DNA of 64,000 bases from RU20A sp042610495 (lineage in GTDB: Bacteria; Pseudomonadota; Alphaproteobacteria; Rhizobiales; Rhizobiaceae): positions 434,001 to 498,000 of the forward strand of contig NZ_JBHGAP010000001.1 of assembly GCF_042610495.1 (NCBI RefSeq). Direction: 5' to 3'. Of the stretch, positions 1-7,802 are shown piece by piece. The stretch's first letter is position 1. Every line of letters starts with the position of its first letter. The position numbers and the translations under genes were made by a program. The notes below the pieces were generated by a model. It saw only the letters and a program-made list of their open reading frames with translations. It did not search any database and was not told the DNA's origin.

Positions 1-132
1 AAGCCCAAGGGCGAGCCGGAGCTGGTGGCTGCCGAAGCAAAGGCACGGGCGAAGAAGGCCGAGCCGGACGACAAGCCCGAAGAGCCGCCGCGCAAGGGCA
101 GCACCGTTCCGAAAGTGCCGCGCAAGAAGTAA
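1..132 (+). CDS. C-terminal end of a protein cut by the window edge (possibly ClpA)
   Basis: Frame 1 is open from the first base to a TAA at 130-132 and gives the last 43 residues of a protein. The tail is rich in Lys, Glu and Pro and ends in a basic PKVPRKK-like stretch. No domain is visible, so function cannot be read from the sequence. In several rhizobia clpS-clpA lie just upstream of the azlCD/HIT cluster, and rhizobial ClpA proteins carry a basic C-terminal tail, so ClpA is a reasonable guess from gene order only. A good terminator follows directly. Confidence 0.5.
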   Translation, partial: KPKGEPELVAAEAKARAKKAEPDDKPEEPPRKGSTVPKVPRKK

Positions 133-153
133 GGCCGAGAGGCCGGATAATAG

Positions 154-182
154 AAAATGCCGGGCCCCGTGCCCGGCATTTT
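154..182 (+). terminator. Rho-independent terminator after the truncated upstream gene
   Basis: An 11-bp perfect stem (AAAATGCCGGG / CCCGGCATTTT) encloses a 7-base loop and ends in a short T run. It lies 22 bases after the TAA of the preceding gene. The A run on the left arm could also serve antisense transcription. Confidence 0.85.
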
Positions 183-376
183 CATATCAGAAACCTGCTG
201 GTCAGGATGCTGCAGCCGTCGTCCGTGTCACAGGAAGCTGCGCAATAATGAATGTTGCGGTGCAGCTTTTTGCTTCTGCCGCGGCGATCGCCGATGCTAC
301 AAGGCACAGGATCGAAGCGATACCAGCAGCGTGACGGCGCGCCCATGCGGATCGCACCGCAAATGAGACCGGTGAC

Positions 377-1159
377 ATGACGACAGAGACGAGGGACGGT
401 TCGCCGGGATACTGGTTCTTCCGCGGTGCGGCCGGCCTGTTCAGCCTTCCGGGCATCATCCTGATGCTGTCCTTCGTCGGCTTTGCCGCCTTCTGCGTCG
501 AGACGGGAATGCCCCGTGACCAGGTGGTCTTCATGGTGGGTATCGTCTGGGCGCTTCCGGCCAAAATGATCCTCGTCAGTTCCATCGCGAGCGGTGCCAA
601 CATCGCCGCCGCCTTCCTGGCCGTGACACTCTCCTCGATCCGCATGATGCCGATGGTGGCTGCCCTCGTGCCCGAAATCCGGGGGGAGAAGACCCGCACG
701 CTCAGTCTGCTCGCCCTTTCCCATACGGTCGCGATCACGGCCTGGGTCTATGCCATGCAACGCGTGCCGGAGGTTCCGCGGGAGCGGCGCGTGGTTTTCT
801 GCGCCGGCCTCGGCATCACGCTGGTCCTCGCCAACATGATCCTTGTCGGCATCGTCTACAATCTCGTCGTCACCTTTCCGCCGATCCTTGCCGGCTGCCT
901 CTTCTTCCTGACGCCGGTCTACTTCCTGGCCTCCATCTGGGCCTCCGCGCGCCAGCGTGTCATCCACGTCGCGCTCGTCGTCGGCCTGATCATGGGCCCT
1001 GTCGCCACGTTGCTTGCGCCCGAGATCGATATCCTCATCACCGGCATCGGTGGCGGGACGATCGCCTGGGCGATCGAACGGGCGATGCGGCAGCGGGAGG
1101 GACGCAAGCTCGCCGCTGGACTGCCGACAAGGACGACAGAACCGGAGGGCGAAGCATGA
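377..1159 (+). CDS. azlC: AzlC-family branched-chain amino acid exporter, large subunit
   Basis: 260 residues, highly hydrophobic, with about seven membrane segments. This matches the usual size of AzlC, the large subunit of a two-component exporter for branched-chain amino acids and analogues in the inner membrane. AzlC works with the small AzlD subunit, and the next gene starts four bases before this stop (ATGA overlap), so the two are translationally coupled. The hydrophobic core starts after an N-terminal segment of about 20 residues (TTETRDGSPGYWFFRGAAGL). The ATG at 377 is the first reasonable start after the terminator at 154-182. The actual substrate cannot be told from sequence. Confidence 0.88.
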   Translation: MTTETRDGSPGYWFFRGAAGLFSLPGIILMLSFVGFAAFCVETGMPRDQVVFMVGIVWALPAKMILVSSIASGANIAAAFLAVTLSSIRMMPMVAALVPEIRGEKTRTLSLLALSHTVAITAWVYAMQRVPEVPRERRVVFCAGLGITLVLANMILVGIVYNLVVTFPPILAGCLFFLTPVYFLASIWASARQRVIHVALVVGLIMGPVATLLAPEIDILITGIGGGTIAWAIERAMRQREGRKLAAGLPTRTTEPEGEA

Positions 1160-1506
1160 GTTGGACGTGGGCGGACAATTGGTGGGGTTTCGTGTTCATT
1201 GCCATTGCCGGCTTTCTCGCGACCGACATCTGGCGCTGGCTCGGCGTCGTCGCCGGAAATCGCCTTGACGAAACCTCCGAAGCGCTCAATTGGGTGCGCG
1301 CTGTCGCCACCGCACTGGTGGCCGCCGTCGTCGCGAAGCTCATCCTTTTCCCGACGGGAACGCTGGAGCACTCACCGGCATGGCTGCGTGTGGGGGCGAT
1401 CGCCGCCGGTGCCGCCGCTTTCTTCGCCTTCGGTCGCCGCCCGCCGGTCGGAATCGCGACGGCAATCGCCACTCTCGCGCTCGGGCTGTGGTGGCTGGGG
1501 TTCTGA
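1156..1506 (+). CDS. azlD: AzlD-family branched-chain amino acid exporter, small subunit
   Basis: 116 residues with about four hydrophobic segments, the usual size for AzlD, the small partner of AzlC in branched-chain amino acid export. It overlaps azlC by four bases (ATGA), which supports a fixed stoichiometry through coupled translation. The N-terminus (SWTWADNWWGFVFIAIAGF) and the FGRRPPVGI segment near the C-terminus resemble rhizobial AzlD proteins. No regulator gene lies beside the pair. Assignment rests on size, topology and adjacency to azlC. Confidence 0.85.
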   Translation: MSWTWADNWWGFVFIAIAGFLATDIWRWLGVVAGNRLDETSEALNWVRAVATALVAAVVAKLILFPTGTLEHSPAWLRVGAIAAGAAAFFAFGRRPPVGIATAIATLALGLWWLGF

Positions 1507-1608
1507 CGGGGGATCAGGCCGACCCGAGCCTACATTCAAGCTTCCTTAAGCGCCTTCACGGCATCTTGGCATGGTCAGCGTGCACCGCGAGGGGTTTGGA
1601 ATTCGGCA

Positions 1609-2547
1609 ATGCTCTTCCTGCCGTTGGAACGATGGATTTTGATCGTCATCACGCTGCTGTTTTGTGGCAGCTGCTTCGTGCTGTGGCTCGACGGGGTTGC
1701 CTTCGCCCTGGACAGGATCGGTGCATGTCTCATCGCCGGTGCGGTGCCGATTGCGATCGGCCTTTTCTATCGGGTCTCCGGCCGCTCTGACAGGATTGCG
1801 CTTGCCGCGGTCTCGACCGGCCTCTTCATCCTTTTCACGCTGGCCGGCAGCATCTTCAACTACGTCTTTCTGCCCATCGCCTTTCCGCCGATCGATCCAT
1901 TCCTGATCCGCATCGACGCCATGCTTGGCTACGACTGGGCGACCACCGTCACCTTTGCAGCGACTCATCCCTGGATCGGGCATGTCCTGTTCTTCGTCTA
2001 CTCAAGTTCCCTGTTGCAGCTTGTGTTCCTGAACTGCTGGTTCGGCTTTCGCGGTGACGCGACGCAACTTCACTTGATGATGCTGTCGGGAATGATCGCA
2101 TTTGCGTTCGCAATGGTCATTTGGGTCCTGTTCCCAAGCTTTGGAGCACTGAGCTACGCAAATTTGCCGGGATGGGTCGAGCAGACAATTCCCGTTGCTG
2201 GCGGAACTGCATATGGGCGCGAGCTGCTCCGTATCGCTGCAGACGGCCCTGATGTCATTGATCCCAGCCAGATGATCGGGCTGATAGCCTTTCCATCATT
2301 CCATACGGTGATGGCATGCATGTCGCTGGCCTTCGCGCCGCGCGTCCTGCCGCTCCGCCTGTTCTTCTACGGTTTGAACCTGCTCATGTTTCCGGCCGTT
2401 CTCGTGCAGGGCGGACATCATCTTGTCGACATTGGCGGGGGCATCGCCGTCTTTCTGGTAGCCCGCATGTGCGCCGAACGCCTCATCGTCGTGACGCAGA
2501 CCCTTAGACCTCGGTTTGACGGCCGGCTGGCCTCGCGCCAGCTTTAG
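1609..2547 (+). CDS. PAP2-superfamily membrane phosphatase, first of two paralogs
   Basis: 312 residues with several membrane segments. The C-terminal half carries PAP2-like catalytic blocks: GRELLRIAADGPD near residue 204, PSFHTVMAC near 229 and QGGHHLVDIGGG near 267. In classical PAP2 enzymes the second block is PSGH and the third is SRxxxxxHxxxD. Here Gly is replaced by Phe and the third block is GGHHLVD, as in the PAP2_3/AUR1-like branch that acts on lipid phosphates or phosphoinositol lipids. The family therefore suggests a membrane lipid phosphatase or phosphotransferase; the substrate is unknown. A close paralog follows about 330 bases downstream. Confidence 0.75.
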   Translation: MLFLPLERWILIVITLLFCGSCFVLWLDGVAFALDRIGACLIAGAVPIAIGLFYRVSGRSDRIALAAVSTGLFILFTLAGSIFNYVFLPIAFPPIDPFLIRIDAMLGYDWATTVTFAATHPWIGHVLFFVYSSSLLQLVFLNCWFGFRGDATQLHLMMLSGMIAFAFAMVIWVLFPSFGALSYANLPGWVEQTIPVAGGTAYGRELLRIAADGPDVIDPSQMIGLIAFPSFHTVMACMSLAFAPRVLPLRLFFYGLNLLMFPAVLVQGGHHLVDIGGGIAVFLVARMCAERLIVVTQTLRPRFDGRLASRQL

Positions 2548-2876
2548 CGCCGCGTCTCGCGCAGGGATCGGATGATAACGCGCGGCAAGGCACTGCGATC
2601 AGCGATTGCCTCCATTACTCGATATTGCAGAGAATGAGAAAGCTGAGGATCTCGGCGCTATGGTAAACAAGTCACTGCCATATTCGCGCGAAATCTAACC
2701 ATCATTCTTTCGCATTTTCTTAGATTCTCTTTTGCACGCTGCAAGCATCAGATGGCGGGGGTCTCGTTGCCCGGGGCTGGGCTGCGACCCCTTGGTGCTT
2801 GCAGGATGGCGTGCCTGTGACGGCTGCGTGACACGTACCGATCGACAGAGGACGTCAAAAGGGAAGGGGCTGGGTT
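2548..2876. other. 329-base intergenic region between the two PAP2 genes
   Basis: No credible gene is present. The first half is relatively AT-rich (around 2590-2735), with pyrimidine-rich stretches that could hold a promoter, although I cannot fix -35/-10 boxes with confidence. The second half contains the nested inverted-repeat element listed separately at 2739-2804. The last 70 bases lead to the GTG start of the second PAP2 gene, with a purine-rich AAAGGGAAGGGG segment 10-20 bases before it acting as the ribosome binding site. Confidence 0.6.
2739..2804. promoter_or_regulatory. Nested three-tier inverted repeat, candidate structured leader or sRNA
   Basis: The outer arms CTGCAAGCA (2739-2747) and TGCTTGCAG (2796-2804) are a perfect 9-bp inverted repeat. 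Inside them, GGGGTC (2758-2763) pairs with GACCCC (2786-2791). Inside that, GCCC (2769-2772) pairs with GGGC (2779-2782) around a six-base loop. This gives a long hairpin of about 66 nucleotides ending 72 bases before the start of the second PAP2 gene. No T run follows, so it is not a plain terminator. I do not recognise it as a named riboswitch or sRNA family; the role is unknown. Confidence 0.5.
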
Positions 2877-3812
2877 GTGCTTCTCTTGCCGATCGAACGT
2901 GTGATCCTAGTGATGACCGCCAGTCTGCTGGTCGTCAGTTGCGCCGTTCTTGCCGCGCGCGGTGTCGGTTTCGACCTCGGGTCCATGCTTCTTTGCCTCA
3001 CCTGCGGCTGCGGGCTCGTCATGCTGGCGCAGATCTACCGCTTCTGCGAACGCGACAAGCGGCTGGCGCATGTCCTCATGGCCGTTGGGCTGTTCATCCT
3101 CTTTACGCTGGCCGGCGCGACGTTCAACTACGTTTTCCTGCCCAATCCGCTGGCGCCGATCGATCCGCTGCTCATCCGTATCGATGCGGCTCTCGGATAT
3201 GACTGGGCGACGTTCGTCACGGCAACGGCACGGCATCCCTGGCTGGGCATTGCCCTCAACATCGTCTACGGCACGTCGCTCGTCCAGTTGATCTTCATTC
3301 ACGCCTGGTGGGCATTTAGCGACCGGATCGAGCGCCTGCACCATCTGATGTTGACGGGCATGACGGCGGCACTCCTGTCGATCATCTTCTGGGCCTGCTT
3401 CCCGAGTTTCGGCGCCAAGGCCTACGCGACCTTGCCGGACTGGGTCGAGGCCTCCATTCCTCTTGCGGTCACGCCGGCCTACGGCCGCGAACTGCTCAGA
3501 CTCGCCGCGGAAGGACCGTCCATCATCAATCCCAGGGAAATGATGGGTCTCATCGCCTTTCCCTCCTTCCACATCGTCATGGCTTGCCTCGCTGTCGTCT
3601 TTGCGCCGCGCTGGTGGCCGGCAAGGGCCACCCTCTACGCGCTGAACCTCGTCATGCTGCCGGCAACGCTGGCCCAGGGCGGGCACCATCTCGTGGACAT
3701 CGCCGGTGGCATGGCGGTCTTCGCGCTCGCCTATTTCGTGGCACGCTCTGTGTTGCGCCGCGTGACGGCTGTCACGGCGGAATCACCGATCCTGGCAGCA
3801 AGATGGGTTTGA
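2877..3812 (+). CDS. PAP2-superfamily membrane phosphatase, second paralog
   Basis: 311 residues, clearly homologous over its length to the preceding PAP2 protein. Shared blocks include GLFILFTLAG, NYVFLP, IDALLIRIDA-like and GYDWAT, then GRELLRLAAEGPS near residue 202, PSFHIVMAC near 229 and QGGHHLVDIAGG near 267. The start is a GTG preceded by a purine-rich AAAGGGAAGGGG stretch; the first residues (LLLPIERVILV) align with LFLPLERWILI of the paralog, which supports this start. Likely an inner-membrane lipid phosphatase or headgroup transferase of the PAP2_3 type. The pair looks like a tandem duplication that has diverged well below identity. Confidence 0.75.
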   Translation: MLLLPIERVILVMTASLLVVSCAVLAARGVGFDLGSMLLCLTCGCGLVMLAQIYRFCERDKRLAHVLMAVGLFILFTLAGATFNYVFLPNPLAPIDPLLIRIDAALGYDWATFVTATARHPWLGIALNIVYGTSLVQLIFIHAWWAFSDRIERLHHLMLTGMTAALLSIIFWACFPSFGAKAYATLPDWVEASIPLAVTPAYGRELLRLAAEGPSIINPREMMGLIAFPSFHIVMACLAVVFAPRWWPARATLYALNLVMLPATLAQGGHHLVDIAGGMAVFALAYFVARSVLRRVTAVTAESPILAARWV

Positions 3813-3825
3813 GCCTCAGCTCGGC

Positions 3826-4251
3826 TCAAAGCGCCTGACGCACTTTCTCGGCATGGGCGGCGAGAACGGCATTGTCGGCCATCCGGCCGCTATGGGGCGA
3901 AAGCGCAATCCCGTCCTTGCGCGGAATGACGTGGAAATGCAGGTGGAAGACCGACTGTCCGGCCGGCGCCTCGTTGAACTGCATGATGGTGATTCCGTCC
4001 GCCTCGAAGGCCTCCTTGGCCGCCACCGAAAGCTTGCGGACGGCCGCGATCAGCGGCGCCAGCGTCGCGTCGGTCGCATCGAGAATGTTGCGAGACGGCG
4101 TCTTGGGGATGACGAGCAAGTGGCCCTCCGCCTGCGGCATCACATCCATGAAGGCCAGCACATCGTCGGTCTCGTAGACCTTGTGGCAGGGGATCTCGCC
4201 CCGGAGAATCTTCGCGAAGATATTGCCGTCGTCGTAGTCGTGGTCTGCCAT
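3826..4251 (-). CDS. HIT-family nucleotide-binding hydrolase
   Basis: 141 residues with the histidine-triad motif HLHFHVIPR at residues 103-111 (His103, His105, His107 plus the final loop). HIT proteins hydrolyse or transfer nucleotide monophosphates, typically adenosine phosphoramidates (HINT branch). The frame extends upstream, but the ATG at 4251 gives the normal family length and N-terminus (DDGNIFAKILRGEIPCHKV), so the longer reading is rejected. It is the last gene of a compact minus-strand group, starting 17 bases after the stop of the COG3146 acyltransferase gene. Its exact substrate is not predictable. Confidence 0.9.
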   Translation of the reverse strand: MADHDYDDGNIFAKILRGEIPCHKVYETDDVLAFMDVMPQAEGHLLVIPKTPSRNILDATDATLAPLIAAVRKLSVAAKEAFEADGITIMQFNEAPAGQSVFHLHFHVIPRKDGIALSPHSGRMADNAVLAAHAEKVRQAL

Positions 4252-4268
4252 GGGTGTTGTCCTTGCTT

Positions 4269-5459
4269 TCAGTCCTGTTCGCGCTCGCCGCGCCGGAAGG
4301 GTCCGTGCTCGGAAAGCATGTCGGAAACCGCCTCCACCTCGCGCCGCTCGCGCTCCAGATAATCGGCTACGGCACGGCGCAGGCCCGGATGGGCGATGTG
4401 GTGGGCGGAATGGGTGGTGACGGGCATATAGCCGCGGGCCAGCTTGTGCTCGCCCTGGGCGCCCGCTTCGACGCGGTTCAGCTTGCGGTCGATCGCAAAG
4501 TCGATGGCCTGGTGATAGCAGACCTCGAAATGCAGGAAGGGGTGATCCTCGATACAGCCCCAATGGCGGCCATAAAGCGCATCGGCTCCGATGAAGTTGA
4601 TGGCCCCGGCAATGTAGCGCCCGCCGCGCTTCGCCATGACGAGAAGGATGTCGTCGGCCATGCGCTCGCCGATCAGCGAATAGAAGGACCGTGTGAGGTA
4701 TGGCCGGCCCCATTTGCGGCTGCCGGTATCCATGTAGAAGGCGTAGAACTGGTCCCAGATCTCCTCGGTGAGATCACGCCCGGTCAGCCAGTCGATGGTG
4801 ATGCCGTTTGCAACCGCGTCGCGGCGCTCCCGCTTCAGGCCCTTGCGCTTGCGCGAGGCAAGGGTCGCGAGAAAGTCGTCGTGACAGCCATAGCCGTCAT
4901 TGGTGAAGTGAAACTGCTGGTCGGTGCGATGCAGATAGCCGGCTGCCTCGAACGCCGCCATCTCCGCCTCGGGCAAGAAGGTCGTGTGGGCGGACGAGAC
5001 TTTGAGCCGATCCGCCAGCGTCTTCAGCCCCTCGGCGAGCGAAAGGCGCACGACCTGCGCATCCGCGCCGTCTGCTGACCGCGAAAGAAGGCGAGGGCCC
5101 GTGGCTGGCGTGAACGGCACGCAGGACTGGAGCTTCGGATAGTAGCGCCCGCCGGCACGCTGGAAGGCATCTGCCCAGGCGTGGTCGAAGACATATTCGC
5201 CCTGGCTGTGGGATTTCAGATAGCAGGGCAGCGCCCCGATCAGCTGCCCGTCGCCATCCCTCAGCATGAGATGCTGTCCAAGCCAGCCGGTGTCGGCATC
5301 CGCCGAGCCAGACTCTTCCAGCGCAGATAGAAAAGCGTGCGAGATGAAAGGGTTGTAGCCGGGCGCGCCCGGCCGCGCACCGGCGAGTGTCTGCCACTCC
5401 GCCTCGCGGATCTCCGCGAAGCTCGTTTCGACATGCAGCGTAAGATCGCCCTCTGTCAC
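4269..5459 (-). CDS. COG3146 (DUF482) GNAT-like acyltransferase
   Basis: 396 residues, matching the COG3146 family described as peptidoglycan biosynthesis/recognition GNAT or FemAB-like proteins. Supporting segments are the N-terminal block around NPFISHAFLSALEESG, the central RKRKGLKRERRDA basic stretch, and the C-terminal RGYMPVTTHSAHHI region, which are typical of the family. No signal peptide is seen, so it is probably cytoplasmic. The GDPD gene upstream overlaps its start by four bases, so expression is coupled. The biochemical activity of the family is not established; a role in aminoacyl transfer is inferred from the fold. Confidence 0.8.
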   Translation of the reverse strand: MTEGDLTLHVETSFAEIREAEWQTLAGARPGAPGYNPFISHAFLSALEESGSADADTGWLGQHLMLRDGDGQLIGALPCYLKSHSQGEYVFDHAWADAFQRAGGRYYPKLQSCVPFTPATGPRLLSRSADGADAQVVRLSLAEGLKTLADRLKVSSAHTTFLPEAEMAAFEAAGYLHRTDQQFHFTNDGYGCHDDFLATLASRKRKGLKRERRDAVANGITIDWLTGRDLTEEIWDQFYAFYMDTGSRKWGRPYLTRSFYSLIGERMADDILLVMAKRGGRYIAGAINFIGADALYGRHWGCIEDHPFLHFEVCYHQAIDFAIDRKLNRVEAGAQGEHKLARGYMPVTTHSAHHIAHPGLRRAVADYLERERREVEAVSDMLSEHGPFRRGEREQD

Positions 5460-6181
5460 GCGGTCGGCATCTCCGTCGGGTCGAAACCCTCGAACGTCAT
5501 CTGGTCGGCATGGAGATAGGTATGGCGCATGGCGTTTTCATCCCTCACCGTCCAGGTGATGATGGTGCGGCCAAGGGTCTTTTCCTTGCTGATGAAGCTG
5601 TTGGGCAGATCGCCGTAGAAATAGGAGATGAAATCCAGGCCGAGCTGCATGGCTTCCTCGTGGACGAAGAAGGTCTCCGGGCTCGATCCTTCGGCGGTCA
5701 GGCCGAGCGGGTAGGGCGCGCCGAGAGCCTTCAGGTCCTTGAGCAGCCAGTGGTCGAAGCTCATCAGCGCGACTTGCCCCTTGTAGCCTTCCAGCTCGTC
5801 GAGCACCGATTCGGCAAAGCCTTCGTCGTCGCCCTCGCGGCCCTTGAGCTCGATGACAAGCGGCACCTTGCCGCCCACCGTTTTCAGAAGCTGGCGCAGC
5901 GTCGGCACCTTGTCCGTCGTGCCACCGATCGACAGCAGGCCGAGTTCGCCGGCCGTGCGGGCCCTGACGTCGCCCCTGATGCCGCAAAGCCGCTGCAGGT
6001 CGTCATCGTGGAAGACCACCGGCACGCTGTCGGCCGTGTAGTGCAGGTCGCATTCGATCGCGAAGCCCTTCTCGACCGCGCGCCGTGCCGCAGACAGCGT
6101 GTTTTCCCACACCGTCCGGTTCAGGTCGTGATAGCCGCGATGCGCAATCGGCTGCGCCTTCAGCCAGGAAATGTCGCGCAT
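5456..6181 (-). CDS. Glycerophosphodiester phosphodiesterase (cytoplasmic GDPD)
   Basis: 241 residues forming a GDPD TIM barrel. The signature residues are present: His14-Arg15 in AHRGYHD, Glu43 and Asp45 in IECDLH, and His58 in VVFHDD. The enzyme splits deacylated phospholipids into glycerol 3-phosphate and an alcohol. There is no signal peptide, so it is cytoplasmic. The ATG at 6181 was chosen because it gives the normal family start (RDISWLKAQPIAHRG) and lies 7 bases after the ridA stop; the longer frame would run into ridA. It overlaps the next gene by four bases. Confidence 0.9.
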   Translation of the reverse strand: MRDISWLKAQPIAHRGYHDLNRTVWENTLSAARRAVEKGFAIECDLHYTADSVPVVFHDDDLQRLCGIRGDVRARTAGELGLLSIGGTTDKVPTLRQLLKTVGGKVPLVIELKGREGDDEGFAESVLDELEGYKGQVALMSFDHWLLKDLKALGAPYPLGLTAEGSSPETFFVHEEAMQLGLDFISYFYGDLPNSFISKEKTLGRTIITWTVRDENAMRHTYLHADQMTFEGFDPTEMPTA

Positions 6182-6188
6182 GAGTGCC

Positions 6189-6656
6189 TCAGGCGATTTC
6201 GATGACGGCGTCGATCTCGACGGCGGCATTGAAGGGAAGCGAGGCCATGCCGACCGCCGCACGTGCATGCTTGCCGGCATCGCCGAGCACCTTGGCGATC
6301 AGGTTCGACGCGCCGTTGATGACGAGATGCTGTTCGATGAAGGCCGGGTCCGAAGCAACGAAACCGTTGAGCTTGACGACGCGGCGCACACGGCCGAGAT
6401 CGCCGCCGAGCGCCGCCTTGGCCTGCGAGAGAATGTTGATGGCGCACAGTTCCGCCGCCCGCTGGCCTTCCGCGACGCTGACGTCGCGGCCGAGATGGCC
6501 GGTCACCGCGATCTTGCCGTCTTCCATCGGCAGCTGTCCGGAGATGTAGAGGTGCGAACCACTGATGACCCACGGCACGTAATTGGCGGCCGGCGCTGCG
6601 GCCACGGGCAGCGTGATCCCGAGTTCGGCGAGAAGGGCATCGATCACATCGGACAT
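6189..6656 (-). CDS. RidA/YjgF-family protein (enamine/imine deaminase type)
   Basis: 155 residues, the length of the longer YjgF/RidA subgroup. Typical elements are the NYVPWVISGSHLYISGQ start of the fold, the central VVKLNGFVAS block, and the C-terminal ARAAVGMASLPFNAAVEIDAV block, where Arg and Glu line the active site of RidA enzymes. RidA proteins hydrolyse reactive 2-aminoacrylate and related imines; this subgroup may act on other substrates. ATG 6656 is preferred; an in-frame ATG 24 bases upstream is an alternative. It is the first gene of the ridA-GDPD-COG3146-HIT group. Confidence 0.87.
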   Translation of the reverse strand: MSDVIDALLAELGITLPVAAAPAANYVPWVISGSHLYISGQLPMEDGKIAVTGHLGRDVSVAEGQRAAELCAINILSQAKAALGGDLGRVRRVVKLNGFVASDPAFIEQHLVINGASNLIAKVLGDAGKHARAAVGMASLPFNAAVEIDAVIEIA

Positions 6657-6800
6657 GGGGTGCTCCAGAGATGTTGTCATTTTATCGGAAATCCGGCATG
6701 CAGGCGCTTTGACGGCTGCGTTTGCCGGAACCTTGCCTCCCGTCAGGGAGTCAGGTGATGGTCTTAGCGCATCCCTTGCCCGGACGACAGGAGGAAACCG

Positions 6801-7628
6801 ATGTTGCGGACATCGATCGTCGCAGCGCTCACGTGTGCCACGCTCGGCTATGTCATGCCGGCACGCCCAGCCGCAGCGCAAGCCTCCGGCCTGCTCATGC
6901 CGCACCGCGCCGTCTACGACCTCGAACTCAAGGATGCCTCGGAACGTTCCGGCATTTCCGGCATGTATGGCCGCATGGTCTACGAATTCAACGGCTCGGC
7001 CTGCGAGGGCTATACCGTGTCCTTCCGCTTCGTCACCAAGGTGGACACGGGCGAAGACAGCCGGATGACGGACCTCCAGACCACCACCTTCGAAGACCTG
7101 AAGAACGGCAATTTCCGCTTCCTCAGCCGCTCCTTCACCGACGAGCAGCTGGACAAGGAAGTGCGCGGGCTCGCCCATGACGACAAGGACGGTGTGCGGG
7201 TCGAACTGAGCGCGCCGGACAAGAAGGAAGTCGATCTGGCGGAAAGCCGCTTCCCCACCGAGCACATGCTGGACGTGCTCGATCACGCCCGCCGCGGCGA
7301 CACCTTCTTCGAATCGCGCATCTTCGACGGCTCCGATTCGGGGGATCGCACGCTCCTGACCACCACGATGGTCGGAAAGCGCACCAAGCCGGTGGCCGGC
7401 GAGCCCGACGCCGCCAAGGCCGGGCAGTTTGCCGAAGCCGAATACTGGCCGGTGACCATCGCCTACTACAACGACGACAAGGCCGGCGATGGCCTGCCGC
7501 TCTACCGCATGTCGTTCAAGCTCTACGACAACGGCATCATCCGCGATCTGACGATGGACTACGGTGACTTCGTGCTGTCGGGCAAGCTCGCCGACCTCGA
7601 AGTCTTCAAGCTGGCCGAGTGCAAATAG
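6801..7628 (+). CDS. eipB: EipB-family periplasmic cell-envelope integrity protein (DUF1849)
   Basis: 275 residues with a cleavable signal peptide ending near AAAQA (residue 28). The mature part matches the DUF1849/EipB family, a periplasmic beta-spiral protein needed for envelope integrity in Brucella. Two cysteines, Cys68 in NGSACEG and Cys274 next to the end (AECK), match the spacing of the conserved disulfide described for EipB. Nothing suggests an operon with rpsB: about 170 bases separate them. A plausible ribosome site, GGAGG, precedes the ATG. Confidence is high on family, moderate on an identical role. Confidence 0.9.
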   Translation: MLRTSIVAALTCATLGYVMPARPAAAQASGLLMPHRAVYDLELKDASERSGISGMYGRMVYEFNGSACEGYTVSFRFVTKVDTGEDSRMTDLQTTTFEDLKNGNFRFLSRSFTDEQLDKEVRGLAHDDKDGVRVELSAPDKKEVDLAESRFPTEHMLDVLDHARRGDTFFESRIFDGSDSGDRTLLTTTMVGKRTKPVAGEPDAAKAGQFAEAEYWPVTIAYYNDDKAGDGLPLYRMSFKLYDNGIIRDLTMDYGDFVLSGKLADLEVFKLAECK

Positions 7629-7802
7629 ACCAAATTTGCCGGCACCTCTTGCTTTTGCGGCTCTTATCCTTTAGGGGCCACGCCATTCCACACGTAGGGC
7701 ATGGGGTCTGACGGGAGAAATCCGTCGGGTTCCGCCGGTGGCTCGGGCGGTTGCCTGGGCTGTTCGCCCCGCGGAGGTTCAACCGGAAAAGGAGAAAAAG
7801 GC

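Noticed and set aside
3826..4713. A 295-residue reading of the HIT gene
   Set aside because: The upstream half overlaps the COG3146 gene in another frame; ATG 4251 gives the normal family length.
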